NCBI GenBank assembly: GCA_903915485.1
Contig: CAIWTC010000032.1
Coordinates: 1-17,603, forward strand
Source of the DNA: an uncultured Ignavibacteriales bacterium
Lineage (GTDB): Bacteria > Bacteroidota > Ignavibacteria > Ignavibacteriales > Ignavibacteriaceae
Length of the DNA stretch: 17,603 nucleotides
Direction: 5' to 3'
In this document: positions 6,686 to 14,356 of the stretch, piece after piece
How the letters are laid out: every line of letters starts with the position of its first letter
Position numbering within the stretch: position 1 is the stretch's first letter
The notes under the pieces: generated by a model
Database searches by the model: none
What the model was told of the DNA's origin: nothing
Seen by the model: the letters and a program-made list of their open reading frames with translations, nothing else
Position numbers and translations under genes: made by a program

Positions 6686-7288
6686 TTGAATAACATAGAA
6701 TGTGAAATACTAGGTCTTTCACAAGGCTCTACAGGAAGTCAATCAGGAGCGTTCGCACTGCTCCTTAAAGAAGTTGAAGGTAACAGAAGACTTCCTATTT
6801 TGATTGGTACTTTCGAAGCACAGGCAATTGCTTTGGAGCTTGAGAACATACACCCGCCCCGCCCTTTAACACATGATTTACTAAAAATCCTGCTTGATAA
6901 TTTGGGTGCAACATTAATCAATGTTGTGATAACAGAATTGCGTGATAATACTTTCTTTGCAAAAATTGTGCTCGAGGTATCTGCATTGACGAATGAAATA
7001 GACTGTCGCCCTTCTGATGCAATCGCATTAGCCTTACGGGCAAACGCGCCAATATTCGTATCCGAGTCAGTTTTGGATTCTGCGGGGGTTATCCCATTCA
7101 ACGAAACCACGGAGAGCGAAACTGAGAGTGAAAAGCGGAAGGGATTATTCGACGAAGTTCCATCGTTTTCAAGAGAGGCCAAAGTTGCTGCTCTTCAGGA
7201 AAAATTACGCCAAGCGATTGAAACTGAAGATTATGAGCGGGCTGCAAAAATCAGAGATGAGATAGAAAAACTTTCGGGCTCTAACTAG
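6686..7288 (+). CDS. DUF151 bifunctional nuclease-family protein with C-terminal UVR motif
   Basis: A 200-residue cytosolic protein of the bifunctional nuclease (BFN/DUF151) family, some plant members of which have reported RNase and DNase activity; the bacterial role is poorly known. The BFN domain spans about 1-135 with RLPILIGTFEAQAIALEL at 35-52, PPRPLTHDL at 57-65 and DCRPSDAIALALRANAPIFV at 106-125. An acidic linker (about 138-158) leads to a UVR/UvrB-C-like helix pair at about 168-197 with the typical EDYERAAKIRDEIEKL. UVR motifs mediate partner binding in UvrB, UvrC and ClpC-type proteins. The start is TTG at 6686, preceded by AAGG at 6675-6678; its residues align with the family N-terminus and no ATG is in frame. 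It trails etfA by 9 nt and overlaps the convergent DUF2851 gene by 8 bp. Confidence 0.88.
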   Translation: MNNIECEILGLSQGSTGSQSGAFALLLKEVEGNRRLPILIGTFEAQAIALELENIHPPRPLTHDLLKILLDNLGATLINVVITELRDNTFFAKIVLEVSALTNEIDCRPSDAIALALRANAPIFVSESVLDSAGVIPFNETTESETESEKRKGLFDEVPSFSREAKVAALQEKLRQAIETEDYERAAKIRDEIEKLSGSN

Positions 7289-8783
7289 ACTGTTTATCTT
7301 CGGTAAATACCACTTTGCCGATTTGACACTCTTCACATCGTTCTTTAGAGCAGAATGACCTAAAAAGTTCAATCAACCCCTGATAAATAACTGATTTCTT
7401 CCAGGTTTTTGCCAGATGCAGTGCATCTGCCATTTCCGTCACGAGTGCATTGTCAGAATCGCAAGCTATATTGGTATATAAAGCCAAAGTTTTGTTTGCA
7501 AATTTTGGCTTATCAAACATTTCGAAGTAAACATACATAAACGGAGTTACTACATTCACAAAGATTTCATCTGCCCTGCTTATCCCCAGAAAGTAATTGA
7601 TGCTTTCATTTGTCTGCTTTTCAAATGAGTAATGTTTTTTCCAGAAACCTTCGCCTTTAATTATAAGTAGATTGCGAACAAGATTTTGCAGTAACTTGAA
7701 ATCGTGAATTTCATAAAATTTCTTTACTATTTTTTCTATTAGGTCTTCATATAGCAGTTTATAAACAATTTTACTTCCCGCTGCAATACGGATAGTCGGA
7801 AAGTTTTGAGGCCGTTGCTTAAAGAAATGCCAGTCAGTTGAATCGAACCTCTTGCCATCATATTGCGAAAAATGTTTAATAGAGCTTTCCGAAATCTTTC
7901 TAACATAATCTAAAACTTCCGAATTTTTAATTTTACTTTCATCCGGGACAAGCCCGCTGATAGAAAAATAAAACCCTTCCAACTGCTCAACAAACTCTTC
8001 CTTTTTAAGTCCAAGCGATTCGATGTAATTAATATTTACAGATTGTGCAAGATCGTGCATTATATTTTTATTCTGCGAGTAGCCAAGCGCTTCAAATATT
8101 CCCTCATAAAATAGTTGTTCCCAAACATGTTTTTTCTGAAGGTCTGAATAACATAGTTTGGCTGAATAAACTTCTTCTGAAAAAGCATGATGAACAACAG
8201 GCTCGCTGACACCTAGCGAATCGACATATATTAATTCTTTTAATCTCGCAACCAACTTCTCGCATTTTTTCAGGAACCTCGAGATTCCTAGTTCAGAAAG
8301 ATAGTCAACAACAACTTTTTCATCTGCTAATTCTGAAACTTTGTAACAATGTACTTTATTAGTTTTATTATCATCATCTACAATGATAGACTGTCTTAAA
8401 CTTTCAAGAACATCGGGTTTAACATGAGGGGCAAAACAGAAAGTATGAATTTTTCTTCCGCCGGGGGTAAAAACAAATTTTTGGTTGGATTCGTTATTAA
8501 CAATCGCATGAAGAATAACTTTATTGAATCTTTTATTCAGATTATGTCCATGCTTCCACCAATCTGAATGTGTATTATCTATTTCTATATCCCCAACATA
8601 AGTGAAGTTTCCAACTTTAATCTTTGCATTTATAAAATCGGGGCCGCCCTTTTCTTTATTTTCATCACCGGCACTAAGAACATAAATCCGCTCCCCAGTC
8701 TCAGTAAATATTTCATCTGAGAGATGCTGTTCTTTCCAAATTTTGGCCAGAATTTCTTCCGGAATGTGTGCGTGCTGGGACAT
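7281..8783 (-). CDS. DUF2851 family protein, unknown function
   Basis: A 500-residue soluble protein with no signal peptide or membrane span. The N-terminal region carries the family's conserved blocks: GGPDF at 46-50, GDIEID at 64-69, SDWWKHGH at 73-80 and VILH at 89-92. The spacing of the GPDF aspartate and the ExD segment is reminiscent of the PD-(D/E)XK nuclease core, but that is my inference and the third catalytic lysine is not obvious. The C-terminus has a cysteine group, C478-x4-C483-x2-C486, which could bind metal. The middle (about 130-430) is helical-looking with many charged residues. Its 3' end overlaps the convergent nuclease-family gene by 8 bp, and it lies 105 nt downstream of rodA on the same strand. 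Family assignment is from memory of the motifs. Confidence 0.75.
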   Translation of the reverse strand: MSQHAHIPEEILAKIWKEQHLSDEIFTETGERIYVLSAGDENKEKGGPDFINAKIKVGNFTYVGDIEIDNTHSDWWKHGHNLNKRFNKVILHAIVNNESNQKFVFTPGGRKIHTFCFAPHVKPDVLESLRQSIIVDDDNKTNKVHCYKVSELADEKVVVDYLSELGISRFLKKCEKLVARLKELIYVDSLGVSEPVVHHAFSEEVYSAKLCYSDLQKKHVWEQLFYEGIFEALGYSQNKNIMHDLAQSVNINYIESLGLKKEEFVEQLEGFYFSISGLVPDESKIKNSEVLDYVRKISESSIKHFSQYDGKRFDSTDWHFFKQRPQNFPTIRIAAGSKIVYKLLYEDLIEKIVKKFYEIHDFKLLQNLVRNLLIIKGEGFWKKHYSFEKQTNESINYFLGISRADEIFVNVVTPFMYVYFEMFDKPKFANKTLALYTNIACDSDNALVTEMADALHLAKTWKKSVIYQGLIELFRSFCSKERCEECQIGKVVFTEDKQSS

Positions 8784-8888
8784 GAAATATTTCTTAAATA
8801 GTAGTTTCTTATAAAACCTAAATTTTGTTATATACTAATTACAAAAGATACAAACCAAATGCTAATAAATTATTCCCGAAATAAGGGA

Positions 8889-10118
8889 CTACCGCTCAAT
8901 TCTATTTTTGTAGATATTTAGAACTATTCCAAGCAAAGACATGTTACAGAGCAAGGAAGTTCCTCCGTAACTAATAAAGGGAAGCGGGACTCCGACTACC
9001 GGCATTAACCCTATCGCCATACCAACATTAATAAGAAAGTGAGTTACAAATATTGCCAAGGTACCAATTACAACTAAGCTAAGATATTTATCTCTCTCTG
9101 AAGTAGCAATACGGATTAACCTTAAAAATACAACACCAAACAGGACAATAACCACTAAACTGCCGAGCAACCCGAACTCCTCACCAATTGTACAGAATAT
9201 AAAATCCGTCCACTGCTCAGGGATGTAATGCAACTGGGTTTGATGCCCTGAAAGATAACCCTGACCGAAAAATCCACCTGCCCCAATTGCAATTTTTGCT
9301 TGCAAAGAGTTATATCCGGCCCCCAAAGGGTCAGAATTTGGGTCAACAAAAGACAGAATTCTTTTTTGTTGATGCGGGCTTAGAATCTTATAAACATAAT
9401 CAACGAAAAATCCCGCCGCAAGATTTATTGCAACAATAGAACCACTAAGGAAGATATCTTTCCGGAAAAAGATAAGCACGCCGATAATTACAACAAGTGC
9501 ACCCATGAAATAGTATGTCCCGAACAATGATGCAATTGCGGCAGCACCGGGACTTAAAACAAAAAACAATCCAAACATGCTAATGCCATTCCAAAACAAC
9601 ATAAGCAGAATGATGGCAAAGAAAATAAATGAACTGCCTAAATCAGGCTCCATCATAATCAGCAGTACCGGGAAAAGACCTATGAACAATGCGATGCATA
9701 TATCCTTTAGGGACTCAATATTAGTCTGCTGACGAGTCAGGAATTGCGCTAGCGCGAGAACTGCGGATATCTTTGCAACTTCACTCGGTTGGAAACTGAA
9801 TCCGCCGATATGAATCCAGCATCTTTGACCACCTACTACTTTACCAAAAATAAGTACTCCGATTAACAGAAGTAACGAAATGACATAAAAAGGAATTGTA
9901 ATGGTTTTCAAATGCTGCGTGGGGATATAAATCATCCCGACCATAAAAACTAACGATAAAACCCATGTGGTTAATTGCTTAAAGAAAAATCCCTGCTCGT
10001 TTGGACTAGTCCTTGTTGCCGAATAAATCGCAATAAACCCAATAAAGGTCAGAGCAAGTATTACTGAAAAGAGTGTTAACTCAAACTTACCTAAATAATC
10101 TTTAACAATCTTTTTCAA
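8889..10118 (-). CDS. rodA: RodA, SEDS peptidoglycan glycosyltransferase of the elongasome
   Basis: RodA polymerises lipid II into glycan strands outside the inner membrane, working with PBP2. The 409-residue protein has about ten membrane helices. SEDS signatures are WIHIGGFSFQPSEVAK at 101-116, EPDLGSS at 157-163, YNSLQAKIAIGAGGFFGQG at 269-287, PEQWTDFIF at 300-308 and GVPLPFISYGGTS at 376-388. D305 corresponds to the essential extracellular aspartate of RodA (D262 in E. coli). RodA rather than FtsW is favoured by its place after PBP2 in the mre operon. The start is TTG at 10118, overlapping the mrdA TGA as TTGA; GGAGGT lies six bases upstream. It is the last gene of the operon, and I see no strong terminator after it. 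Confidence 0.95.
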   Translation of the reverse strand: MKKIVKDYLGKFELTLFSVILALTFIGFIAIYSATRTSPNEQGFFFKQLTTWVLSLVFMVGMIYIPTQHLKTITIPFYVISLLLLIGVLIFGKVVGGQRCWIHIGGFSFQPSEVAKISAVLALAQFLTRQQTNIESLKDICIALFIGLFPVLLIMMEPDLGSSFIFFAIILLMLFWNGISMFGLFFVLSPGAAAIASLFGTYYFMGALVVIIGVLIFFRKDIFLSGSIVAINLAAGFFVDYVYKILSPHQQKRILSFVDPNSDPLGAGYNSLQAKIAIGAGGFFGQGYLSGHQTQLHYIPEQWTDFIFCTIGEEFGLLGSLVVIVLFGVVFLRLIRIATSERDKYLSLVVIGTLAIFVTHFLINVGMAIGLMPVVGVPLPFISYGGTSLLCNMSLLGIVLNIYKNRIER

Positions 10119-11899
10119 TCAGGGACCTCCATCTTGGCAATTTTATAGTCCTTAATACCGGTCTTTCCTTTGAGTAAATATGCATCCATCATTTTTCGGG
10201 CTATAGGAGCGGCGTAAGTGGCTCCAAACCCTGCATTTTCAACTAATACAGCAACTGCAATTTTCGGATGGTCAAAGGGTGCAAATGCTATGAACCAAGA
10301 ATGGTCTTTACCGTGTGGATTTTGCGCGGTACCTGTTTTACCTGCAATTTCATATTCGCTTGTTTTAATATTTGTCGCAGTTCCTCCACCGTTTACTACC
10401 AAGAACATTCCCTTCTTGACTAAGTCAAAAGTCTTCTGCGACACACCTGTGTTAACTTCTTCATAACTGGCAGGAACTAATTTTTTATTTTCATCTAAAT
10501 ATCCTTTTACTACATGCGGCACGAATGACTTGCCATCATTTGCAATAAGCGCGCAGTAAAAAGCAAGTTGCAGAGGAGTAGCATTAACTTCTCCCTGCCC
10601 AATTCCCAAACTAACCATAATACCCTTAGGCCAATTTGGACCATAAATTTTTTCATAATAATGTTCCGTTGGAATCAATCCGGCTGATTCTTCTGAAATA
10701 TCAATACCCGTTTTTCTACCCAATCTGAATTTGTGAGCATAGTCCGCAAGACGGTCAAGCCCAACCTTAAAAATTAATTGATAGAAAAAGCTGTTACAAG
10801 ACTGTTCGATAGCATGCACAACATTTATAGCACCGTGATGCCCGTGGCACTTAAAGAATCTTCCGAAGGTAAATCCCCCAGCACAACCAAGAGTAGAATT
10901 TTCATTTATCACATTGCTTTCTAATGCAGCAATCGCGCTGAGTATCTTAAAAGTAGAACCTGGGGGATGCGCCGCCATTGATGCACGGTTGAACAAAGGT
11001 TTTTCTTTATCTGAATATAATTTTGAGATATACTCTTTCGGAGTAAAATATGAGAACTCATTTAAATCATACGACGGCGAACTTGCAAGGGCTATTACCT
11101 CTCCGGTAGATGGTTCAATTGCAACGGCAGCACCTACATATGGGCTTAATTCCTTTTCAGCAACCCTTTGAACATCCGCATCAATTCCGAGAACTGCATC
11201 CTTACCTTTAATTGCTGCGAGCATTCTCGCTTTGTCCTGAGTTACTTCGCGTCCCCTTGAATCAACAAGTACATATCTAAATCCTTTTGTACCTCTTAAC
11301 ATTTGCTCATACTTTTTTTCGAGTCCGTTGTACCCGATTAAATCTCCGGGAGTATAATACTTGTCGGCCTCTAAGAGTTTAGGATTAATTTCTTTTGTAT
11401 AACCATAAAGATGTGATGCCATGATTGAGTCACGATAACCGCGCTGCATCTCGATAATATAATTAACGCCTTTAAGCTTATCAATATTTTCTTCAATCCA
11501 CCCGATAACTTCGAACTCTACTCCTCTTTTTAATTTCAGTGGGACGAATGACGAGTACTGACTGTTCTTTGCAATGATGCTGCGTATGGTCCCCGGGGCA
11601 AAACCCATGATACTTTCCAATAGGGAATCACTTTTCGCACGGTATTCTGCAGGGATAAGTCTAACTGTATAGGTAGGAGTATTCTCGACTAATAGTTTCA
11701 TGTTTCTATCAAAAAAAACTCCGCGCAAAGGAGTTTCTTCAATAGCTTTCATACTGTTTTCCATTGACTTCTGTTCAAGTTCAGTATGATTAAATATTTG
11801 CAGTCTAATTAATTGAGATATATAAACTGCAAGCACAAAAATTACTAAAAATTGAATTACTGGTTTTCTTGATTCACTGTGCGAGACTTCACCAATCAT
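10115..11899 (-). CDS. mrdA: Penicillin-binding protein 2, elongasome transpeptidase
   Basis: A class B PBP that cross-links new peptidoglycan in partnership with RodA. The 594 residues comprise a short cytosolic tail, one membrane anchor at about 14-33, a PBP dimerisation/pedestal region (about 55-230) and a transpeptidase domain (about 250-575). Active-site motifs are STFK at 315-318 (nucleophile S315), SCN at 367-369 and KTG at 521-523. C339, C351, H355 and C368 fall near the zinc ligands described for E. coli PBP2 (D350, D365, H371, C384), with H355 and C368 keeping the same 13-residue spacing; zinc binding is inferred. The ATG follows the mreD TGA after one base, with GAGGAG just upstream. 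The 3' end overlaps rodA by 4 bp. Confidence 0.95.
   Translation of the reverse strand: MIGEVSHSESRKPVIQFLVIFVLAVYISQLIRLQIFNHTELEQKSMENSMKAIEETPLRGVFFDRNMKLLVENTPTYTVRLIPAEYRAKSDSLLESIMGFAPGTIRSIIAKNSQYSSFVPLKLKRGVEFEVIGWIEENIDKLKGVNYIIEMQRGYRDSIMASHLYGYTKEINPKLLEADKYYTPGDLIGYNGLEKKYEQMLRGTKGFRYVLVDSRGREVTQDKARMLAAIKGKDAVLGIDADVQRVAEKELSPYVGAAVAIEPSTGEVIALASSPSYDLNEFSYFTPKEYISKLYSDKEKPLFNRASMAAHPPGSTFKILSAIAALESNVINENSTLGCAGGFTFGRFFKCHGHHGAINVVHAIEQSCNSFFYQLIFKVGLDRLADYAHKFRLGRKTGIDISEESAGLIPTEHYYEKIYGPNWPKGIMVSLGIGQGEVNATPLQLAFYCALIANDGKSFVPHVVKGYLDENKKLVPASYEEVNTGVSQKTFDLVKKGMFLVVNGGGTATNIKTSEYEIAGKTGTAQNPHGKDHSWFIAFAPFDHPKIAVAVLVENAGFGATYAAPIARKMMDAYLLKGKTGIKDYKIAKMEVPD
10125..10130 (-). 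promoter_or_regulatory. Strong ribosome binding site fixing the rodA TTG start
   Basis: GGAGGT on the minus strand, inside the last codons of mrdA, stands six bases before the TTG at 10118-10116. It is the best Shine-Dalgarno match in the window and decides the unusual start. With the 4-bp gene overlap it indicates that rodA is translated by coupling to mrdA. Confidence 0.8.
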
Positions 11900-11900
11900 G

Positions 11901-12383
11901 TCATCTCCTCTTTGAATTCACAATTACAATAAACGAAGAAATGGCCGCAGTGTATAATGATGGGAAGACTCCCTGCATCATTACTAAAGAAAAAATACTG
12001 CCCCGTATATCAAGGTTTGTAAGTATCGCAAATACTACGGAATAAATAAAAGTAACAAGCATCACGATGAGAATGAATGAATAATTCTGAAGAATCTGTT
12101 TATTTCTTTGCTCACTCCAGAAAAATCCACCGAAATAAATTGCCAGTGAAGCAGCAAATACTGAAGCCCCGATTAAGTTTCCGCATGTCAAATCAAATAC
12201 AAGTCCAAATACTGCTGCGGTAAGGATACCCCAAAGCCTTGTTCGCTCCAAAGTAAAATAGACTAACAGTACAATCCATAAATTAGGAAGAACTCCGTTA
12301 ATTGAAATTATTGGAAGAACTGATATGTGTATCAGGAGTGATGCGGTAAAATAAATGTAAATCCAAAAAGAAGATTTTTTCAT
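11901..12383 (-). CDS. mreD: MreD, rod shape-determining membrane protein
   Basis: A 160-residue inner-membrane protein with about five or six hydrophobic helices and little soluble sequence, as expected for MreD, which joins MreB and MreC to the PBP2-RodA machinery. Motifs in this family are weak. The segment FGLVFDLTCGNLIGASVFA at about 60-78 resembles the conserved MreD G-hxxDhh region, and the C-terminus ends in basic SKRR. Position between mreC and mrdA, with a single base separating it from each, is strong support. An AGGAGA lies rather far (about 15 nt) before the ATG, so initiation probably relies on coupling to mreC. Confidence 0.9.
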   Translation of the reverse strand: MKKSSFWIYIYFTASLLIHISVLPIISINGVLPNLWIVLLVYFTLERTRLWGILTAAVFGLVFDLTCGNLIGASVFAASLAIYFGGFFWSEQRNKQILQNYSFILIVMLVTFIYSVVFAILTNLDIRGSIFSLVMMQGVFPSLYTAAISSFIVIVNSKRR

Positions 12384-12384
12384 A

Positions 12385-13206
12385 CTATTTTTCTTTATCT
12401 CCTGATAGGAAAGTCGGCTTCTGTTTTTCCATTATAACCAATAAGTTTTCAGACTTCTCAAACTCAGATGCAAACTCAATCTCGATTGAAGAGAGATATC
12501 CCTGTTCAGGATTTATAATACGCTTTACCCTGCCGATAACTATCGGTAAATTTATAATTGAACTGCTAGGTGCTGAAACAATTGTGTCGCCAATCTTTAT
12601 ATCAGCAGTTTTGGGGATATAATTAATAATGGAATGAGTGCCGTCCCAACGCAAAATACCCTGGTACTTAGTTTTCCGTTCCCTTACAATTAAGGACAAA
12701 GTAGAACTCTTCAGTGTTTTAACGCTGCTATAATCATCAGAAACATCAGAGATAATTCCGACCAATCCATTTTCAGAGATAACAACAAAACCCGGTTCCA
12801 AGCCATTATTCCTGCCTGCTTTCAACACAATGGTAGTTTGCGTAAGTGATATTGAGCGGAAGGCTACTTGAACGGGTAGCATAGGATAGCTTAATGAATC
12901 GACAACTTTTAGGAGATTTTTCAATTCAATATTTTCTGAAGCATATTCCTGATATAGACTAAGTTGAAGCATCAGATTAGCGTTTTGTCTTCTCAACCGT
13001 TCATTTTCAGAACGCAGAGAACCCGAAGGAAAAAGCGATGAGGTAATACTTGAGACTGAGGCAAATGTACTAAAAGCAAGTATTCGGAATTTTTTAATTC
13101 CGCTTGCTTCATTTCTGGAAATGAGAAATAAACTAAAAATGAGAATCAACAAAAGAGTTACAATCTCTTTTATTGATTCCCATAATTCTTTTAAAAAACG
13201 AGGCAT
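12385..13206 (-). CDS. mreC: MreC, rod shape-determining scaffold protein
   Basis: MreC links the MreB filament on the cytosolic side to PBP2 in the periplasm and switches PBP2 on. The 273-residue protein has a membrane anchor at about 13-30, a predicted coiled coil at about 64-100 (SENERLRRQNANLMLQLSLY and onward) that drives dimerisation, and a two-barrel beta domain from about 105 with GLVGIISDVS and the later GDTIVSAPSS. Its ATG overlaps the mreB stop as TAATG, without a clear Shine-Dalgarno site, so translation is likely by re-initiation after mreB. The last 20 residues are polar and charged. Confidence 0.93.
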   Translation of the reverse strand: MPRFLKELWESIKEIVTLLLILIFSLFLISRNEASGIKKFRILAFSTFASVSSITSSLFPSGSLRSENERLRRQNANLMLQLSLYQEYASENIELKNLLKVVDSLSYPMLPVQVAFRSISLTQTTIVLKAGRNNGLEPGFVVISENGLVGIISDVSDDYSSVKTLKSSTLSLIVRERKTKYQGILRWDGTHSIINYIPKTADIKIGDTIVSAPSSSIINLPIVIGRVKRIINPEQGYLSSIEIEFASEFEKSENLLVIMEKQKPTFLSGDKEK

Positions 13207-14231
13207 TAATATTGACGATTACGAATCAGTACTCTTGAATATTGGTTGATATTGTCGATAACTTTTCCAACACCTCTAACTACAGCGGTCAAGGGATCAT
13301 CGGCAACATGCACCGGCAAACCGGTTTCGAGCATAATCTTTTGGTCCAAGCCTTTAAGCAAGGCACCACCACCGGTAAGCATAATTCCACAGCCCAAAAG
13401 ATCTGAAGAAAGTTCGGGAGGAGTTTTTTCTAATGTCTGCTTAACAGCATCAACAATTTTTTTAATATTAGGGCTAAGTGCTTCTCTTATTTCAACTGAA
13501 GATACTTCTATTTCTTTTGGAGTGCCGCTTCCTAAATCACGACCCTTTACTTGAATTGTAAGTTCTTCATTCATCGGCATTGCAGAACCGCCAATCATTT
13601 TAATTCCTTCAGCAGTTTTCTCACCAATTAAGATGTTATGCTGCTTTTTGAAAAAATCAACAATTGCGTTGTTCATTTCATCACCTGCCACACGGATAGA
13701 TTCTTCGGTTACAATACCTGCTAAAGATATGACTGCTATCTCTGTAGTTCCACCGCCGATATCAATAATCATGCTGCCGACTGCGGCCTCAACATCGATA
13801 CCTATTCCAATTGCAGCCGACATAGGCTCAGCAATCAAATGAACTTCTTTTGCACCCGCATGTTCGGCGCTGTCGCGGACTGCTCTTTTTTCAACTTCGG
13901 TTGCTCCGCTTGGGATCGCAACTACTACGCGTTTAGATGATTTAAAGCCATAGCTTACTTCTTTGATAAAAGCGCGAATCATACCTTCCGCGATTTCAAA
14001 GTCAGCTATAACGCCATCACGCATAGGGCGGATGACTCTGATTTCCTTATGTTCACGGCCAAGCATTTCTTTTGCTTTGTTACCTAAAGCAATAATTTTT
14101 TTTGTATTCTTATCATATGCAACAATAGATGGCTCATTAAGTACAATACCTTTGCCTTTGACATATATAAGCGTATTGGCTGTTCCCAAATCGATAGCCA
14201 AATCGGAGGACATAAAATTTAATAAACTCAT
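13206..14231 (-). CDS. mreB: MreB, actin-like rod shape-determining protein
   Basis: MreB polymerises under the inner membrane and directs lateral wall synthesis. The 341 residues fit the family. DLGTANT at 14-20 is phosphate-1, EPMSAAIG at 135-142 the connect-1 region, DIGGGTTE at 157-164 phosphate-2 and LTGGGALLKGL at 285-295 the adenosine motif. The N-terminal MSLLNFMS before the core resembles the short hydrophobic or amphipathic start of other MreBs that helps membrane contact, which favours the ATG at 14231 over the one at codon 7. GGAG sits 11 nt upstream, a long spacing. It is the first gene of mreBCD-mrdA-rodA and has its own promoter candidate in the 125-bp gap after the TPR gene. 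Confidence 0.97.
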   Translation of the reverse strand: MSLLNFMSSDLAIDLGTANTLIYVKGKGIVLNEPSIVAYDKNTKKIIALGNKAKEMLGREHKEIRVIRPMRDGVIADFEIAEGMIRAFIKEVSYGFKSSKRVVVAIPSGATEVEKRAVRDSAEHAGAKEVHLIAEPMSAAIGIGIDVEAAVGSMIIDIGGGTTEIAVISLAGIVTEESIRVAGDEMNNAIVDFFKKQHNILIGEKTAEGIKMIGGSAMPMNEELTIQVKGRDLGSGTPKEIEVSSVEIREALSPNIKKIVDAVKQTLEKTPPELSSDLLGCGIMLTGGGALLKGLDQKIMLETGLPVHVADDPLTAVVRGVGKVIDNINQYSRVLIRNRQY

Positions 14232-14291
14232 TTAAGAAAAAACTCCGGAGTTAATATTTATTATTAGTATAATTTCTGTTATTCAAGACTA

Positions 14292-14331
14292 CAAAATTAC
14301 TCAAAATTATGTTACAAAAGAACAATTACAA
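14292..14331 (-). promoter_or_regulatory. Candidate mreB operon promoter with doubled -7 element
   Basis: On the minus strand TTG (14331-14329) is followed after 19 nt by TAATTTTG (14309-14302), a full match to TAnnTTTG with normal spacing. A second identical TAATTTTG lies exactly 10 bp further on (14299-14292). Transcription from the first would leave a leader of about 65 nt before mreB. The gap also holds a 12-bp palindrome, AACTCCGGAGTT at 14241-14252, which contains the likely ribosome site. Confidence 0.45.
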
Positions 14332-14356
14332 TGATTTTATGAGTAAATTCGTCTAA

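Noticed and set aside
6739..7182. 147-codon open frame on the minus strand inside the DUF151 gene
   Set aside because: It lies wholly antisense to a well-supported gene, shows no recognisable motif and is serine-rich as expected for a shadow frame.
8784..8888. Possible terminator between rodA and the DUF2851 gene
   Set aside because: Only 4-5 bp AT-rich stems are available (around TCCC/GGGA) and no clear T-run follows, so I do not call one.
13246..14235. Several plus-strand open frames opposite mreB
   Set aside because: They are antisense shadows of mreB with low-complexity Ser/Pro/Ile-rich products and no family signature.
14241..14252. Palindrome AACTCCGGAGTT before mreB as a terminator or operator
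   Set aside because: It is too short with no proper loop for a terminator, and its GGAG is more simply the mreB ribosome site.
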